Source: Prauserella alba
GTDB taxonomy: Bacteria > Actinomycetota > Actinomycetes > Mycobacteriales > Pseudonocardiaceae
Direction of reading: 5' to 3'
Assembly (NCBI RefSeq): GCF_024171735.1
Contig: NZ_JAMTCH010000003.1
Span: forward strand, 1,042,841 to 1,106,840
Length of the DNA stretch: 64,000 nt
In this document: in pieces, positions 1 through 10,924 of the stretch
Layout: each line of letters begins with the position of its first letter
Position numbering within the stretch: position 1 is the stretch's first letter
Position numbers and translations under genes: made by a program
Notes under the pieces: model-generated
The model's input: the letters and a program-made list of their open reading frames with translations, nothing else
What the model was told of the DNA's origin: nothing
Databases searched by the model: none

Positions 1-619
1 TCCGGACCCGACGTGACCGCTGCTGCCAGCCGGCCAGCAGCTCGGCCGGGTCGGCGCCCGCCGCGTCGTAGGCCAGCACCTCGTAGCTGAGCGTCTCCAG
101 CACGACGGCGTGCCCGGTCAGGCGTGCCACCTCGCGCAGCACCACGTGCGGCTCCGCGCCGGAGACGGTGAGCTCGGTGAACGTCTCGTGCACCTGGGCG
201 GCAGCCCGCAGCTCGTCGACCTGGGCGTCAACGATGAGCCCGTTCACCGTCTCGGTCACCGTCACGTACCGCGTCTCGCGCGACAGCGTCACCAGCGGCA
301 GCCGGTGCTTGTCCGCGGCCGCGACCAGCGCCTGCGGCAGCCGTTCGTGCCAGTGCCGCACGAGTTCCACGACCACGCCGGCCACGCCGACCGCGGCGAG
401 GTCGTCGACGTACCGGGCCAGCGCGGCGTCGTCGTCCGGCAGCGCGACCCCGGTGGTGAGCACCAGCTCGCCGCCTTTCAGCAGCGGGGCGATCTCGGCG
501 ATCTCGGCCACGTGCACCCATCGCACCAGAGCGTCGAGACCGTCGGCGCCCGCCACGACATGGGGCCCTCCCTGCCGCATCACGGGCAGTGCGAGTACGT
601 CGCCGACCGTCGGGTACAT
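1..619 (-). CDS. PucR-family transcriptional regulator (C-terminus beyond window)
   Basis: Partial gene: 206 codons are inside the window and the C-terminal helix-turn-helix lies off the left edge. The start is ATG at 619-617, preceded on the minus strand by a strong GGAGGTGA ribosome site. Residues 1 to about 125 match the PucR N-terminal sensory domain (MYPTVGDVLALPVM start, then GGELVLTTG, then GVAGVVVEL). PucR proteins usually activate catabolism of purines, allantoin, hydantoins or other nitrogen compounds. It is divergent from an aminotransferase/semialdehyde dehydrogenase pair, which it probably controls. The family call is firm; the effector is unknown. Confidence 0.88.
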   Translation of the reverse strand, partial: MYPTVGDVLALPVMRQGGPHVVAGADGLDALVRWVHVAEIAEIAPLLKGGELVLTTGVALPDDDAALARYVDDLAAVGVAGVVVELVRHWHERLPQALVAAADKHRLPLVTLSRETRYVTVTETVNGLIVDAQVDELRAAAQVHETFTELTVSGAEPHVVLREVARLTGHAVVLETLSYEVLAYDAAGADPAELLAGWQQRSRRVR

Positions 620-653
620 GTCACCTCCACGAGGGACCTGCCGGAACGGCAGA

Positions 654-683
654 CTGTACGGGCCCCGAGGGGAGTCCGTACAG
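654..683. promoter_or_regulatory. 30-bp inverted repeat, candidate PucR operator
   Basis: Perfect 8-bp arms CTGTACGG (654-661) and CCGTACAG (676-683) are separated by 14 bp. Arm centres are 22 bp apart, about two helical turns, so both half-sites would face the same side of the DNA. The repeat lies 34 bp upstream of the pucR-like start and 45 bp upstream of the aminotransferase start. Its role as an operator is inferred. Confidence 0.5.
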
Positions 684-728
684 ATTGTGTGTGGCCTCGG
701 CGCACGTCGCGCGCCGAAACTCGGAGGC

Positions 729-2045
729 ATGACGGAACCGGACGTGCCGCAGAGTCACCCGCCCGCTCGCCCCCTGCTCGACCGTCACCGCGCCGTGCTG
801 CCGAGCTGGCTGTCGCTCTACTACGACGAGCCGATCGAGATCGTGAGCGGCGACGGCAGACGGGTCACCGACGGCGACGGCCGCACCTACCTCGACTTCT
901 TCGCCGGCATCCTCACCAACGCGATCGGCTACGACGTACCCGAGATCTCCGACGCGGTACGCCGCCAGCTCGACTCGGGCGTGCTGCACACCTCGACCCT
1001 GTACCTGATCCGCAAGCAGGTCGAGCTGGCCGAGCGGATCGCCGAGCTCTCCGGCATCCCGGACGCGAAGGTGTTCTTCACCAACTCGGGCACCGAGGCG
1101 AACGAGACCGCGCTGATGCTCGCCACGCAGTACCGGCGCAGCAACCAGATCCTGGCGCTGCGGAACTCGTACCACGGCAGGGCGTTCGGCACCGTCGGCA
1201 TCACCGGCAACCGCGGCTGGTCGGCGAGTTCGCTCTCCCCGGTGAAGGTCAGCTACGTGCACGGCGGCTACCGCTACCGCGGCCCGTTCTCCGGTCTCGA
1301 CGACGCCGGCTACATCGATGCCTGCACCGAGGATCTGCGCGACGTGCTGCGCACCACCACCTCCGGCGACGTGGCCGCGCTCATCGCCGAGCCGATCCAG
1401 GGAGTCGGCGGGTTCGCCACGCCTCCCGACGGGATGTTCGGAGCGTTCAAGGAGGTGCTCGACTCCCACGGCATCCTGCTGATATCCGACGAGGTCCAGA
1501 CCGGCTGGGGCCGCACGGGGGAGCACTTCTGGGGCATCGACGCGCACGGGGTGACGCCGGACATCATGACGTTCGCCAAGGGGCTGGGCAACGGCCTGGC
1601 CATCGGTGGGGTCGTCGCCCGCGGCGACATCATGGACTGCCTCGGGGCGAACTCGATCTCGACGTTCGGCGGCAACCCCGTCTCCACGGCCGGTGCCCGG
1701 GCGACCCTCGACTACGTACTGGACCACGACCTGCAGGGCAACGCCGCGAAACAGGGCACGGCCCTGCTGACCGGCCTGCGGGACATCCAGGCCGGGCACG
1801 CCCTCGTCGGCGACGTCCGCGGCAAGGGCCTGATGATCGGGGTGGAGCTGGTGCGGCCCGGCAGCGACGAACCGGACCCGGCCGCGGCGGGCCGCGTACT
1901 CGAGGAGACCAAGGCGCGTGGCCTGCTCATCGGCAAGGGCGGACTGCACGGCAACGTGCTGCGTCTCGCGCCGCCGATGACGCTCACCGACGAGGAGACC
2001 GCCGAGGGGCTCGGCATCCTCGGCGAGTCGATCGCCGCCTGCTGA
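729..2045 (+). CDS. class III PLP-dependent aminotransferase, probably beta-alanine/3-aminoisobutyrate type
   Basis: 438 aa, normal length for a class III (fold type I) omega-aminotransferase. NSGTEAN (119-125), DEVQTGWGRTG (254-264) and the PLP lysine in FAKGLGNG (K284) are all present. The ATG at 729 is chosen because homology begins soon after it; the GGAGG at 723-727 sits unusually close to it. The next gene, 68 bp downstream, is a CoA-acylating semialdehyde dehydrogenase. That pairing suggests transamination of beta-alanine or 3-aminoisobutyrate to malonate or methylmalonate semialdehyde. Annotation as GABA or alanine-glyoxylate transaminase is also possible, because the family is poorly resolved by sequence. 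Confidence 0.85.
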   Translation: MTEPDVPQSHPPARPLLDRHRAVLPSWLSLYYDEPIEIVSGDGRRVTDGDGRTYLDFFAGILTNAIGYDVPEISDAVRRQLDSGVLHTSTLYLIRKQVELAERIAELSGIPDAKVFFTNSGTEANETALMLATQYRRSNQILALRNSYHGRAFGTVGITGNRGWSASSLSPVKVSYVHGGYRYRGPFSGLDDAGYIDACTEDLRDVLRTTTSGDVAALIAEPIQGVGGFATPPDGMFGAFKEVLDSHGILLISDEVQTGWGRTGEHFWGIDAHGVTPDIMTFAKGLGNGLAIGGVVARGDIMDCLGANSISTFGGNPVSTAGARATLDYVLDHDLQGNAAKQGTALLTGLRDIQAGHALVGDVRGKGLMIGVELVRPGSDEPDPAAAGRVLEETKARGLLIGKGGLHGNVLRLAPPMTLTDEETAEGLGILGESIAAC

Positions 2046-2113
2046 CCCTGCGGGCCCGCACCTGCCGGGCCCGCACCGCCCACCCGACCGCACCGAACGC
2101 CGAGGAGTACGTC

Positions 2114-3613
<1,500 letters not shown>

Positions 3614-3636
3614 CCCGCTCGCCTGCGCCCGGCCCG

Positions 3637-3642
3637 TAAACT
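3637..3642 (+). promoter_or_regulatory. candidate -10 element of hrcA operon
   Basis: TAAACT fits the actinobacterial TANNNT -10 pattern. Transcription would begin near 3649, giving a leader of about 70 nt before the hrcA start at 3719. I found no CIRCE operator (TTAGCACTC-N9-GAGTGCTAA) in the leader. Confidence 0.4.
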
Positions 3643-3718
3643 CGTCGGGTGAGAGGTCCGGTGACCCGGCGGCGGCGCCCGCCGGGTCGGCCGGCCCAGA
3701 CGGGCGAGGAGGTGCTTG

Positions 3719-4744
3719 GTGGCCAGCGCGGACGAGCGACGGTTCGAGGTGCTGCGTGCGATCGTCGCCGACTACGTGTCCGAACAGGAACCGGTGGGTT
3801 CCAAGGCGCTGGTCGACCGGCACAACCTCGGCGTGTCCAGCGCCACGGTGCGCAACGACATGGCCTCGCTGGAGGAGGACGGCTACATCACGCAGCCGCA
3901 CACCAGCGCGGGCCGGATCCCCACCGACAAGGGGTACCGGCTGTTCGTCGACCGGCTCTCGGAGATCAAACCGCTCTCCGGGGCCGAGCGCAGGGCGATC
4001 CACCGGTTCCTCGACGGTGCGAACGACCTGGACGACGTGCTGCGCCGGTCGGTGCGGCTGCTGGCGCAGCTGACGCGCCAGGTCGCCGTCGTCCAGTACC
4101 CGACGCTGACCAACTCGACGGTGCGGCACGTCGAGGTGGTGCCGCTCACCTCGGCGCGGCTGATGCTCGTGCTGATCACCGACACCGGCCGGGTCGACCA
4201 GCGCAACGTCGACCTCGGTGACGTCGTCGCGGAGGACTCCGTGGCGCTGCTGCGCGACCAGCTCAACAACGCGCTGGCGGGCCGTAAACTGGCCGACGCG
4301 GCGGCGAAGGTGTCGGACCTGCCCGAGCAGGGCCCGCCGGAGTTGCGCGACGTGATGACCAGGGTGGCGACGACGCTCGTCGAATCCCTGGTCGAGGACC
4401 CCGAGGACCGGCTCGTGCTCGGCGGGACGGCGAACCTGACCAACAGCGTCGCGGACTTCCCCGATTCGCTGCGGGAGGTTCTCGAGGCCCTCGAGGAACA
4501 GGTCGTCGTGCTGAAGCTGCTGGCGGCCGCCCGCAACCCCGGTTCGGTCACGGTGCGTATCGGTGGGGAGAATGAAGACGCGCAGATGCGGAGCACCTCG
4601 GTCGTGTCGATCGGGTACGGGTCCGACGATCTGCTGCTGGGTGGCATGGGTGTGGTCGGTCCGACACGGATGGACTACCCCGGGACGATCGCCGCGGTAC
4701 GCGCGGTGGCCAATTACGTGGGCCGGATCCTGGCCGGCGGCTGA
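3719..4744 (+). CDS. hrcA: heat-inducible transcription repressor HrcA
   Basis: 341 aa. The N-terminal winged helix (about 1-75) has the HrcA signature [21 protein letters not shown], and the C-terminal effector domain ends in [16 protein letters not shown]. HrcA represses groE/dnaK-class chaperone genes through CIRCE operators, with GroEL as co-regulator. GTG 3719 is preferred over the adjacent TTG 3716 because the AGGAGG at 3707-3712 is then 6 nt away. It is followed 39 nt later by dnaJ, the classic hrcA-dnaJ2 pair of actinomycetes. Confidence 0.95.
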   Translation: MASADERRFEVLRAIVADYVSEQEPVGSKALVDRHNLGVSSATVRNDMASLEEDGYITQPHTSAGRIPTDKGYRLFVDRLSEIKPLSGAERRAIHRFLDGANDLDDVLRRSVRLLAQLTRQVAVVQYPTLTNSTVRHVEVVPLTSARLMLVLITDTGRVDQRNVDLGDVVAEDSVALLRDQLNNALAGRKLADAAAKVSDLPEQGPPELRDVMTRVATTLVESLVEDPEDRLVLGGTANLTNSVADFPDSLREVLEALEEQVVVLKLLAAARNPGSVTVRIGGENEDAQMRSTSVVSIGYGSDDLLLGGMGVVGPTRMDYPGTIAAVRAVANYVGRILAGG

Positions 4745-4783
4745 CCCCGGTTTCAGGTGCGGTACTAGGAGGACGTCGAAACG

Positions 4784-5950
4784 GTGGCGAGGGACTACTA
4801 CGGAACTCTGGGCGTGTCGAAGGACGCGAGCGACCAGGAGATCAAGCGGGCCTACCGCAAGCTCGCGCGTGAGTTGCACCCCGACGTCAACCCGTCCGAG
4901 GACGCGCAACAGAAGTTCGGCGAGGTCACGACCGCCTACGAGGTGCTGTCCGACCCCCAGAAGCGCAAGGTCGTCGACCTGGGCGGTGACCCGATGGAGG
5001 GCGGCGGCGGTGCGGGCGGTGCCCGTGGCGGCGGCGATCCGTTCGGCGGCTTCGGCGGTCTGGGCGACATCATGGACGCCTTCTTCGGTGCGGCCGCGGG
5101 CGGCGGCCGGGGCCGGGGACCGCGCAGCCGGGTCCAGCCCGGTTCGGACGCGCTGATCCGGCTGCGGCTGACGCTCGAAGAGTGCGCGACGGGTATCGAC
5201 AAGGAGATCGCCGTCGACACGGCCGTGCTGTGCGACGAGTGCCGCGGCGCGGGCATGGGTGAGAACGGCTCCGTGGCCACCTGCGACACGTGCGGTGGCC
5301 AGGGCGAGGTGCAGTCGGTGCAGCGGTCGTTCCTGGGCCAGGTCGTCACCGCGCGGCCGTGCCCGGCGTGCCAGGGCCTCGGCGAGACGATCACCAATCC
5401 GTGCCGCAAGTGCAGTGGCGACGGCCGGGTGCGCGCCCGGCGCAACGTCACCGCCAAGGTCCCGGCCGGTGTCGGCGACGGCATGCGCATCCGCCTGTCC
5501 GGGCAGGGTGAGGTCGGCCCCGGCGGCGGTCCTGCGGGCGATCTGTACGTCGAGGTCGACGAGGAGCCGAACGAGGTCTTCGAACGGCAGGGCAACGATC
5601 TGCACTGCCGGTTGCGGATCCCGATGACCAGTGCCGCGCTCGGCGCGTCCGTGCCGCTCGAGACGCTCATCGACGGTGAGGTCGACGTCGAGATCGAACC
5701 GGGCACGCAGCCGGAGACCGAGCTGGTGTTCACCGGCAAGGGCATGCCGCGGCTCCGCTCGTCCGGCCGTGTCGACGGCCGCGGCGACCTGCACGTGCAC
5801 GTCGACGTCGTCGTGCCGTCGAAGGTGGATGACGAGCAGGCGGACCTGCTGCGGCAGCTGGCCAAGCTGCGTGGCGAGGAAGCGCCCGAACTCGCGGGCA
5901 GCAGCGCCCACCGCGGCGGGCTGTTCTCCAAGCTGCGCGCCAAGAAGTGA
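4784..5950 (+). CDS. dnaJ: chaperone protein DnaJ (DnaJ2 type)
   Basis: 388 aa. It has a J domain with HPD at 32-34, a Gly/Phe-rich linker (about 72-112), four CxxCxGxG zinc-finger repeats between C150 and G214 ([32 protein letters not shown]) and a C-terminal substrate-binding domain. It stimulates DnaK ATPase and delivers unfolded substrates. GTG start with AGGAGG about 11 nt upstream. The residues usually reading YDRFG after the J domain are VVDLGGD here. Actinomycetes commonly carry a second dnaJ beside dnaK; this is the hrcA-linked copy. Confidence 0.96.
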   Translation: MARDYYGTLGVSKDASDQEIKRAYRKLARELHPDVNPSEDAQQKFGEVTTAYEVLSDPQKRKVVDLGGDPMEGGGGAGGARGGGDPFGGFGGLGDIMDAFFGAAAGGGRGRGPRSRVQPGSDALIRLRLTLEECATGIDKEIAVDTAVLCDECRGAGMGENGSVATCDTCGGQGEVQSVQRSFLGQVVTARPCPACQGLGETITNPCRKCSGDGRVRARRNVTAKVPAGVGDGMRIRLSGQGEVGPGGGPAGDLYVEVDEEPNEVFERQGNDLHCRLRIPMTSAALGASVPLETLIDGEVDVEIEPGTQPETELVFTGKGMPRLRSSGRVDGRGDLHVHVDVVVPSKVDDEQADLLRQLAKLRGEEAPELAGSSAHRGGLFSKLRAKK

Positions 5951-6744
5951 CCGTGACCGGCGGTGACGGCGCCGGCGAGGAGGGCGCGCAGCAGACGCCG
6001 GAGTCGACGCCCCCGGTGTTCCTCGTCGACGCGCTGCCGCCGGGGGAACACGCCGTGCTCGACGGTGAGGAGGCACGGCACGCGGTGACCGTGCGGCGCA
6101 CGCGGGCGGGTGAACGGCTGACGCTCGCCGACGGCGCTGGTGGGCTCGCCGACTGCGTCGTCGACGCGGTCGCACCGGGCAGGCACCCGTCGCTCGAGGT
6201 CACGGTGTGCGGCAGGCGGGTGGATCCGCCGCCGGAGCTGCGGGTCACCGTCGTGCAGGCGCTGGCGAAAGGCGACCGCGGTGAGCTCGCCGTCGAACTG
6301 GCCACCGAGGCAGGGGCGGACGCGGTGCTGCCGTGGCGTGCGGCGCGCAGCGTCGCGCGCTGGGACGACGGCCCGCGGGGCGCGAAGGCGCTCGCCCGCT
6401 GGCGCGCCGCCGCGCGCTCGGCGGCGAAGCAGGCGCGGCGCGGCCGGGTGCCCGAGGTGCCCGAGCCGGTCGACACGGCCGGTCTGGCCGCGCTCGTGGC
6501 CGAGGCCGACGGTGGATACCTGCTGGAGGCCACGGCCGAGACGGGGCTGAAGGACGTGTCGCTGCCGGAACGCGGCGAGCTGTACCTGATCGTCGGACCG
6601 GAAGGCGGCGTCACCGGTGAGGAGCTGACGGCGCTCACGCGCGCCGGGGCGGTCGGGGTGCGGCTCGGCCCGACCGTGCTGCGGACGTCGACCGCGGGCG
6701 CGGTGGCACTCGGCACGCTCGGCGCGCTGACCGCACGCTGGTGA
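5947..6744 (+). CDS. rsmE: 16S rRNA (uracil-1498-N3)-methyltransferase RsmE
   Basis: 265 aa SPOUT-fold methyltransferase. [12 protein letters not shown] is the N-terminal PUA-like signature. [13 protein letters not shown] and [19 protein letters not shown] form the trefoil-knot SAM-binding region. It methylates U1498 of 16S rRNA on the assembled small subunit. The GTG start overlaps the dnaJ stop by 4 nt, so translation is probably coupled; a second in-frame GTG at 5953 is an alternative. The first 20 residues form an acidic low-complexity extension. Confidence 0.93.
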   Translation: MTVTGGDGAGEEGAQQTPESTPPVFLVDALPPGEHAVLDGEEARHAVTVRRTRAGERLTLADGAGGLADCVVDAVAPGRHPSLEVTVCGRRVDPPPELRVTVVQALAKGDRGELAVELATEAGADAVLPWRAARSVARWDDGPRGAKALARWRAAARSAAKQARRGRVPEVPEPVDTAGLAALVAEADGGYLLEATAETGLKDVSLPERGELYLIVGPEGGVTGEELTALTRAGAVGVRLGPTVLRTSTAGAVALGTLGALTARW

Positions 6745-6780
6745 CCGCTCACCGATACGACGTGACGACGAGCGGTCACC
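6740..6780 (+). terminator. stem-loop overlapping the rsmE stop, probable U-less terminator
   Basis: Perfect 11-bp arms GGTGACCGCTC (6740-6750) and GAGCGGTCACC (6770-6780) enclose a 19-nt loop. The rsmE TGA lies inside the left arm. No T-tract follows, as is common for actinomycete hairpin terminators. It marks a likely operon end before a 280-bp gap. Confidence 0.5.
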
Positions 6781-7052
6781 CCGCTCGCTCTCTCGCGCGG
6801 AAACAGTTACGCTGGTTAACGACCGGCCGGATCGCTGCATGCGGCCGGTACGCCGAGACCACGCCGGGCACCTCCCCCTCGGCCCGGCGGAGCCGCGGCG
6901 CGGGTGGCACGCGTCCCCCACGTTCCACCTGCGCCGCGGTGTTTCGGCCACCGGACCACCCGCGCCCCACGGTGCACGGCGCCGGTACTCGGCCGCCCGT
7001 CACGGCGCGAGGGTCCCCGCTCTCCGGTCCCCACGTACCGCACCCCGACCGC
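6781..7052. other. intergenic gap without a supported gene
   Basis: No reading frame here shows a ribosome site or recognisable protein. A small AT-richer island at 6801-6821 contains GTTA/TAAC arms and a possible -10 (TACGCT, 6808-6813). Otherwise I see nothing beyond generic GC-rich sequence. Confidence 0.4.
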
Positions 7053-7058
7053 TACAGT
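7053..7058 (+). promoter_or_regulatory. -10 element for a leaderless HIT-protein mRNA
   Basis: TACAGT ends 6 nt before the ATG at 7065. Initiation 6-7 nt downstream would place the transcript start at the start codon, and no ribosome site is present. The same layout recurs at dgt, the serpin gene and dnaG. Confidence 0.45.
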
Positions 7059-7064
7059 TCCCGC

Positions 7065-7448
7065 ATGAGTGAGCCCGACCCGTCGGAAACCCTGTTCGAG
7101 CGGATCATCGCGCGCGAGATCCCGGCCGACATCGTCCACGAAACGTCCACCACGCTGGCGTTCCGCGACATCTCCCCACAGGCGGCGACGCACGTGCTCG
7201 TCGTGCCGAAGACGCGGTACCGCAACGTCGGCGAGCTCGCGGCCGCCGACCCGGAGTTGCTCGCGGACGTGATCGCCACCGCGCATCGCGTGGCGGAACT
7301 CGACGGACTCGTCGACGGCGGCTATCGCGTCGTGTTCAACACCGGTGCCGACGCCGGGCAGACCGTCTTCCATGTGCACGCCCACGTACTGGGCGGGGAA
7401 CAGCTCGGCTTCTTCGGGCGTTACGGGGACGAGTCCGGCGCGGGCTGA
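7065..7448 (+). CDS. HIT-family nucleotide-binding hydrolase
   Basis: 127 aa, typical Hint-type length. The histidine triad is VFHVHAHV with H103, H105 and H107; SETLFERIIAREIPADIVHE is the usual N-terminus. Hint-branch proteins hydrolyse purine nucleoside phosphoramidates such as AMP-lysine; the physiological substrate in bacteria is not settled. The start has no Shine-Dalgarno sequence, but a -10 box lies directly upstream. It precedes phoH, as in many actinomycetes. Confidence 0.93.
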   Translation: MSEPDPSETLFERIIAREIPADIVHETSTTLAFRDISPQAATHVLVVPKTRYRNVGELAAADPELLADVIATAHRVAELDGLVDGGYRVVFNTGADAGQTVFHVHAHVLGGEQLGFFGRYGDESGAG

Positions 7449-7477
7449 CGCCGCGGCGCAGGAGCCGCGGGCGCGCG

Positions 7478-7516
7478 GGAGCCGACGGTCCTGGAGCCGA
7501 CAATCCGGGAGCCGAC
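7478..7516. repeat. three 15-bp-period GGAGCCGAC repeats
   Basis: GGAGCCGAC occurs at 7478, 7493 and 7508, exactly 15 bp apart, with variable 6-bp spacers. A related GGAGCCGCG lies at 7461. A candidate phoH -10 (TAGCAT, 7533-7538) follows at once, so the array covers the upstream promoter region. The function is unknown. Confidence 0.55.
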
Positions 7517-7598
7517 GTGCCGGTGGGGCCGTTAGCATGGCAGTCAGACATCCGTTACCGACCGGCACGATGAGTGCAGAAGGCAGGCCAGAGGCCAC

Positions 7599-8717
7599 GT
7601 GGCCGGAACCGTTCCGCAGCAGACCCCCAAGACCGGCGGCACCCAGGCACGCTCGAAGTTCCCGATTCCCGACGCGGCCACGCTGGCGCTGCTCGGGTCG
7701 AGCGACGAGAACCTGCGCGTCATCGAAGAGCTGCTCGACGCCGATGTTCACGTCCGGGGCAACGAGATCACGCTGACCGGCGAGCCCGCGGAGGTCGCTT
7801 TCGCCGAGCGGGCGCTGGCCGAACTCGTCACCCTGGCCTCCAAGGGGCAGCCGCTCGGCCCGGACGCGGTGCGCCGCACCGTCGGCATGTTGTCGGCGGG
7901 CAATGCCGAGTCCCCGGCCGAGGTCCTGAGCATGGACATCGTGTCCCGGCGAGGGCGCACCATCCGGCCGAAGACGTTGAACCAGAAGCGCTACGTCGAG
8001 GCTATCGACCAGCACACGATCGTGTTCGGTATCGGGCCCGCCGGTACCGGCAAGACGTATCTGGCGATGGCGAAGGCCGTCCAGGCGCTGCAGGCCAAAC
8101 AGGTCAACCGCATCATTCTCACGCGCCCGGCCGTCGAGGCGGGGGAGCGGCTCGGTTACCTGCCGGGCACGCTCAACGAGAAGATCGATCCGTACCTGCG
8201 GCCGCTGTACGACGCGCTGCACGACATGGTCGACCCCGAGTCGATCCCGCGTCTCACGCAGGCGGGCACCATCGAGATCGCTCCGCTGGCGTACATGCGC
8301 GGCAGGTCGCTCAACGACGCTTTCGTCATCCTCGACGAGGCACAGAACACGACGCCCGAGCAGATGAAGATGTTCCTGACCCGGCTCGGGTTCGGCTCGA
8401 AGGTCGTCGTGACCGGCGACATCACGCAGGTCGACCTGCCGGGAGGGCAGCGCAGCGGGCTGCGGATCGTGCGCGAGATCCTCGACGGTGTCGACGACCT
8501 GCATTTCTCCACCCTGACCAGCACCGACGTCGTGCGGCACAAGCTCGTCGGAGACATCGTGGACGCCTACGAGAAGTGGCAGGCCACGCAGGACGCCGCG
8601 GCCGATGAGGCGTCCGGGGCCGCTGCGGACGGGCGCGGTTCGGACGGGCGCGGCGACGGCCGTCGGGGCCGGGGCGGGGCCGCGGGCAACGGCAAGCACA
8701 GCGAGGATCGCGCGTGA
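7599..8717 (+). CDS. phoH: PhoH-family ATPase
   Basis: 372 aa. An N-terminal KH-like region (about 40-85) precedes a RecA-like ATPase with Walker A GPAGTGKT (146-153) and Walker B VILDEAQ (243-249). PhoH proteins are linked genetically to YbeY and RNA metabolism; several actinobacterial relatives are RNA helicases or RNases. The last 40 residues are a low-complexity Gly/Asp/Arg tail. GTG 7599 is used. The ATG at 7570 is in another frame. The gene overlaps ybeY by 4 nt. Confidence 0.94.
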   Translation: MAGTVPQQTPKTGGTQARSKFPIPDAATLALLGSSDENLRVIEELLDADVHVRGNEITLTGEPAEVAFAERALAELVTLASKGQPLGPDAVRRTVGMLSAGNAESPAEVLSMDIVSRRGRTIRPKTLNQKRYVEAIDQHTIVFGIGPAGTGKTYLAMAKAVQALQAKQVNRIILTRPAVEAGERLGYLPGTLNEKIDPYLRPLYDALHDMVDPESIPRLTQAGTIEIAPLAYMRGRSLNDAFVILDEAQNTTPEQMKMFLTRLGFGSKVVVTGDITQVDLPGGQRSGLRIVREILDGVDDLHFSTLTSTDVVRHKLVGDIVDAYEKWQATQDAAADEASGAAADGRGSDGRGDGRRGRGGAAGNGKHSEDRA

Positions 8718-9265
8718 GTATCGAGATCGCCAACGAGTCCGGGGTCGGTGTCGACGAGGAGTCGATCGTGTCGGCCGCCCGGTTCGCACTGGACCAGATG
8801 GAGGTGAGCCCGCTCGCCGAACTGTCGGTGTTGCTGGTGAACCTCGACGTGATGGAGGACCTCCACGAGCGGTGGATGGACCTGCCGGGAGCGACCGACG
8901 TGATGGCGTTCCCCATGGACGAGATGGAGGGAACGCGCAGGCCCGACGCGCCGGACGACACCGCGGCGCTGCTCGGCGACATCGTGCTGTGCCCGTCTTT
9001 CGCTCGTGATCAGGCGAAGAAGGCGGGTCACTCGCTGATGGACGAGCTGCACCTGCTGACCGTCCACGGCACGTTGCACCTGCTCGGCTACGACCACGCC
9101 GAGCCTGCCGAGGAACGCGAGATGTTCGGCCTGCAGAACCGGATCCTGGCCGAGTTCCAGGCGGCGCGGCTGGAGGCGTCCCGCCGGGAGGCGCAGCGCA
9201 GTGTCGACGACCGTCTGCTCGGTGCGGCCGGGCTCGACGGAGGGCCGGAGCAGGAGACGTCGTGA
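8714..9265 (+). CDS. ybeY: endoribonuclease / rRNA maturation factor YbeY
   Basis: 183 aa zinc metalloprotein with the family signature H118-x3-H122-x5-H128 ([11 protein letters not shown]). YbeY acts in 16S rRNA 3' end maturation and ribosome quality control, working with Era in several bacteria. The GTG start overlaps the phoH stop by 4 nt and the stop overlaps the next start by 4 nt, so this is a tightly coupled phoH-ybeY-CBS protein operon. The C-terminal 30 residues extend past the core domain. Confidence 0.95.
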   Translation: MSIEIANESGVGVDEESIVSAARFALDQMEVSPLAELSVLLVNLDVMEDLHERWMDLPGATDVMAFPMDEMEGTRRPDAPDDTAALLGDIVLCPSFARDQAKKAGHSLMDELHLLTVHGTLHLLGYDHAEPAEEREMFGLQNRILAEFQAARLEASRREAQRSVDDRLLGAAGLDGGPEQETS

Positions 9266-10596
9266 GCAGTACCGCGGCCCTGCTGCTGGCGGTCGTGCTG
9301 GTGCTGCTGGGTGGGGTGTTCGCCGCGGCGGACTCCGCGGTGAGTGCCGTGTCGCAGGCCCGTGCCGAGGGCATGGTCCGCGCGGGCCGGACCGGCGCCC
9401 GCCAGCTCGTGGCGGTCATCGGCGAACGCAGCAGGCACATCAATCTGCTGATGCTGCTCCGGCTCGCGTGTGAACTCACGGCGACCGTGCTCGTCACGGT
9501 CGTCAGCATCCGCTGGTTCCATCAGGACTGGTTCGCCGTCGCCGGTGCGGGCGTGGTGATGGTGGTGGTCAGCTACGTGCTGGTCGGTGTCGGCCCGCGC
9601 ACGATCGGCAGGCAGCATCCTTACCCCGTCGGGTTGGTCGTGGCCGGCCCGGTGCGGGTGCTGGGGAAGGTCCTGGGGCCGTTGAGCAGGCTGCTCATCG
9701 CGGTCGGCAACGCGATCACGCCGGGCAAGGGTTTCCGGGAGGGGCCGTTCACCACGGAGGCCGAGCTGCGCGAGCTCGTCGACCTCGCGGGCGAACGGGG
9801 CGTCGTCGGCACCGACGAGCGGGAGATGATCCACTCGGTGTTCGAGCTGGGCGACACCGTGGCCCGCGGAGTGATGGTGCCGCGGACCGAGATCGTGTGG
9901 ATCGAGCAGGTCAAGACGGTGCGGCAGGCGCTGGCGCTGTCGATGCGCACCGGGTTCACGCGGTTGCCGGTGATCGGTGACACGGCCGACGACGTCGTCG
10001 GCGTGGTGAACCTGAAGGATCTGGTGCAGGCCTCCATGTCCGAGGGCGGCAACGCCCGTCCGGTCGCGGAGGTGATGAGCCCTGCGGCGTTCGTCCCCGA
10101 CTCGAAACGCCTCGACAGCCTGCTCAAGGAGATGCAGGTCTCCCGTCACCACCTGGTCATCGCCGTCGACGAGTACGGTGGCACCGCCGGGCTGCTGACC
10201 ATCGAGGACGTCCTCGAGGAGATCGTCGGCGACATCACCGACGAGTCGGACTCCGAGGAGCGGCCCGACGTCGAGGAGCTGGACGACGGCGCCGTGCGGG
10301 TCTCGGCGCGGCTGGGTGTCGACGATCTGAGCGAGCTGTTCGACGTCGACCTGTCCGATCACGACGTCGAGACGGTCGGCGGGCTGATGGCACAGCGGCT
10401 GGGCAGGGTGCCGCTACCCGGCGCCGAAGCCGAGATCGGCGAGTTGCGGTTGCGCGCCGAGGGCGGCAAGGACCGCCGAGGCCGGATGCGGATCACGACG
10501 GTCGTCGTGCGTTCCACCGACGAGAACGCGGACCGGCCGCAGCGCACCAACGGAAGCGACGAGAGTGACAGCGATAGGAGCGTCGAACATGCCTGA
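9262..10596 (+). CDS. CNNM/CorC-type membrane protein with CBS pair (TlyC/hemolysin family)
   Basis: 444 aa. The N-terminal DUF21 transmembrane domain has helices near 1-22, 72-92 and 95-112. A CBS pair follows at about 195-320 (ending [15 protein letters not shown]), then a CorC/HlyC transporter-associated domain at about 330-425. Family members act in Mg2+/Co2+ efflux or resistance; the name hemolysin is historical. It sits in the ybeY-era operon, as in M. tuberculosis (Rv2366c), and overlaps both neighbours. The acidic C-terminal tail is low complexity. Confidence 0.92.
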   Translation: MSSTAALLLAVVLVLLGGVFAAADSAVSAVSQARAEGMVRAGRTGARQLVAVIGERSRHINLLMLLRLACELTATVLVTVVSIRWFHQDWFAVAGAGVVMVVVSYVLVGVGPRTIGRQHPYPVGLVVAGPVRVLGKVLGPLSRLLIAVGNAITPGKGFREGPFTTEAELRELVDLAGERGVVGTDEREMIHSVFELGDTVARGVMVPRTEIVWIEQVKTVRQALALSMRTGFTRLPVIGDTADDVVGVVNLKDLVQASMSEGGNARPVAEVMSPAAFVPDSKRLDSLLKEMQVSRHHLVIAVDEYGGTAGLLTIEDVLEEIVGDITDESDSEERPDVEELDDGAVRVSARLGVDDLSELFDVDLSDHDVETVGGLMAQRLGRVPLPGAEAEIGELRLRAEGGKDRRGRMRITTVVVRSTDENADRPQRTNGSDESDSDRSVEHA

Positions 10597-10924
10597 CCTC
10601 GACCCGGAGGACGAGAAGATCGTCATCCTGGCGCGCTCGACGAGAGCGCGGATCCAGGCCGCCGAGGGTGCCGCGGTGCGCGACACCGACGGGCGGACCT
10701 ATGCGGCGGCGACGGTCGACCTGCCGTCGCTGCAGCTCACGGCGCTGCAGGCCGCTGTCGCGGCGGCGGTGTCGAGCGGTGCGGAGGGACTCGAGGCGGC
10801 GGCCGTCGTGACAGCGGAACCGCTCGTGGCGGAGGCGTCGGTGCACGCGGTGCGTGACCTGACCTCCGACGCCCCGGTGCTGCGCGCCGATGTCGCCGGG
10901 GACGTGCAGGAGATCCTCCGGTGA
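10589..10924 (+). CDS. cytidine-deaminase-like protein lacking the zinc site
   Basis: 111 aa. The start is ATG 10589 with AGGAG about 8 nt upstream, and it overlaps the CBS-protein stop by 8 nt. In position and size it matches the protein between the CBS protein and Era in mycobacteria (Rv2365c), often labelled cytidine deaminase. The sequence has no cysteine at all and no HAE motif, so the catalytic zinc cannot be bound. TYAAATVDLPSLQLTALQAAVAAAV resembles the deaminase beta-sheet/helix core. It is probably a non-catalytic partner protein. Function unknown. Confidence 0.75.
   Translation: MPDLDPEDEKIVILARSTRARIQAAEGAAVRDTDGRTYAAATVDLPSLQLTALQAAVAAAVSSGAEGLEAAAVVTAEPLVAEASVHAVRDLTSDAPVLRADVAGDVQEILR

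Noticed and set aside
110-2113. Long open frame upstream of and in phase with mmsA
   Set aside because: It overlaps the aminotransferase in another frame, lacks any family pattern and has a biased Arg/His composition; mmsA homology starts at GTG 2114.
3643-3718. CIRCE operator upstream of hrcA
   Set aside because: Searched for TTAGCACTC-N9-GAGTGCTAA and close variants; none present.
7570-7598. Alternative ATG start for phoH
   Set aside because: ATG 7570 is 29 nt upstream and out of frame.
10589-10924. Catalytic cytidine deaminase
   Set aside because: No cysteine and no HAE motif, so no zinc site.
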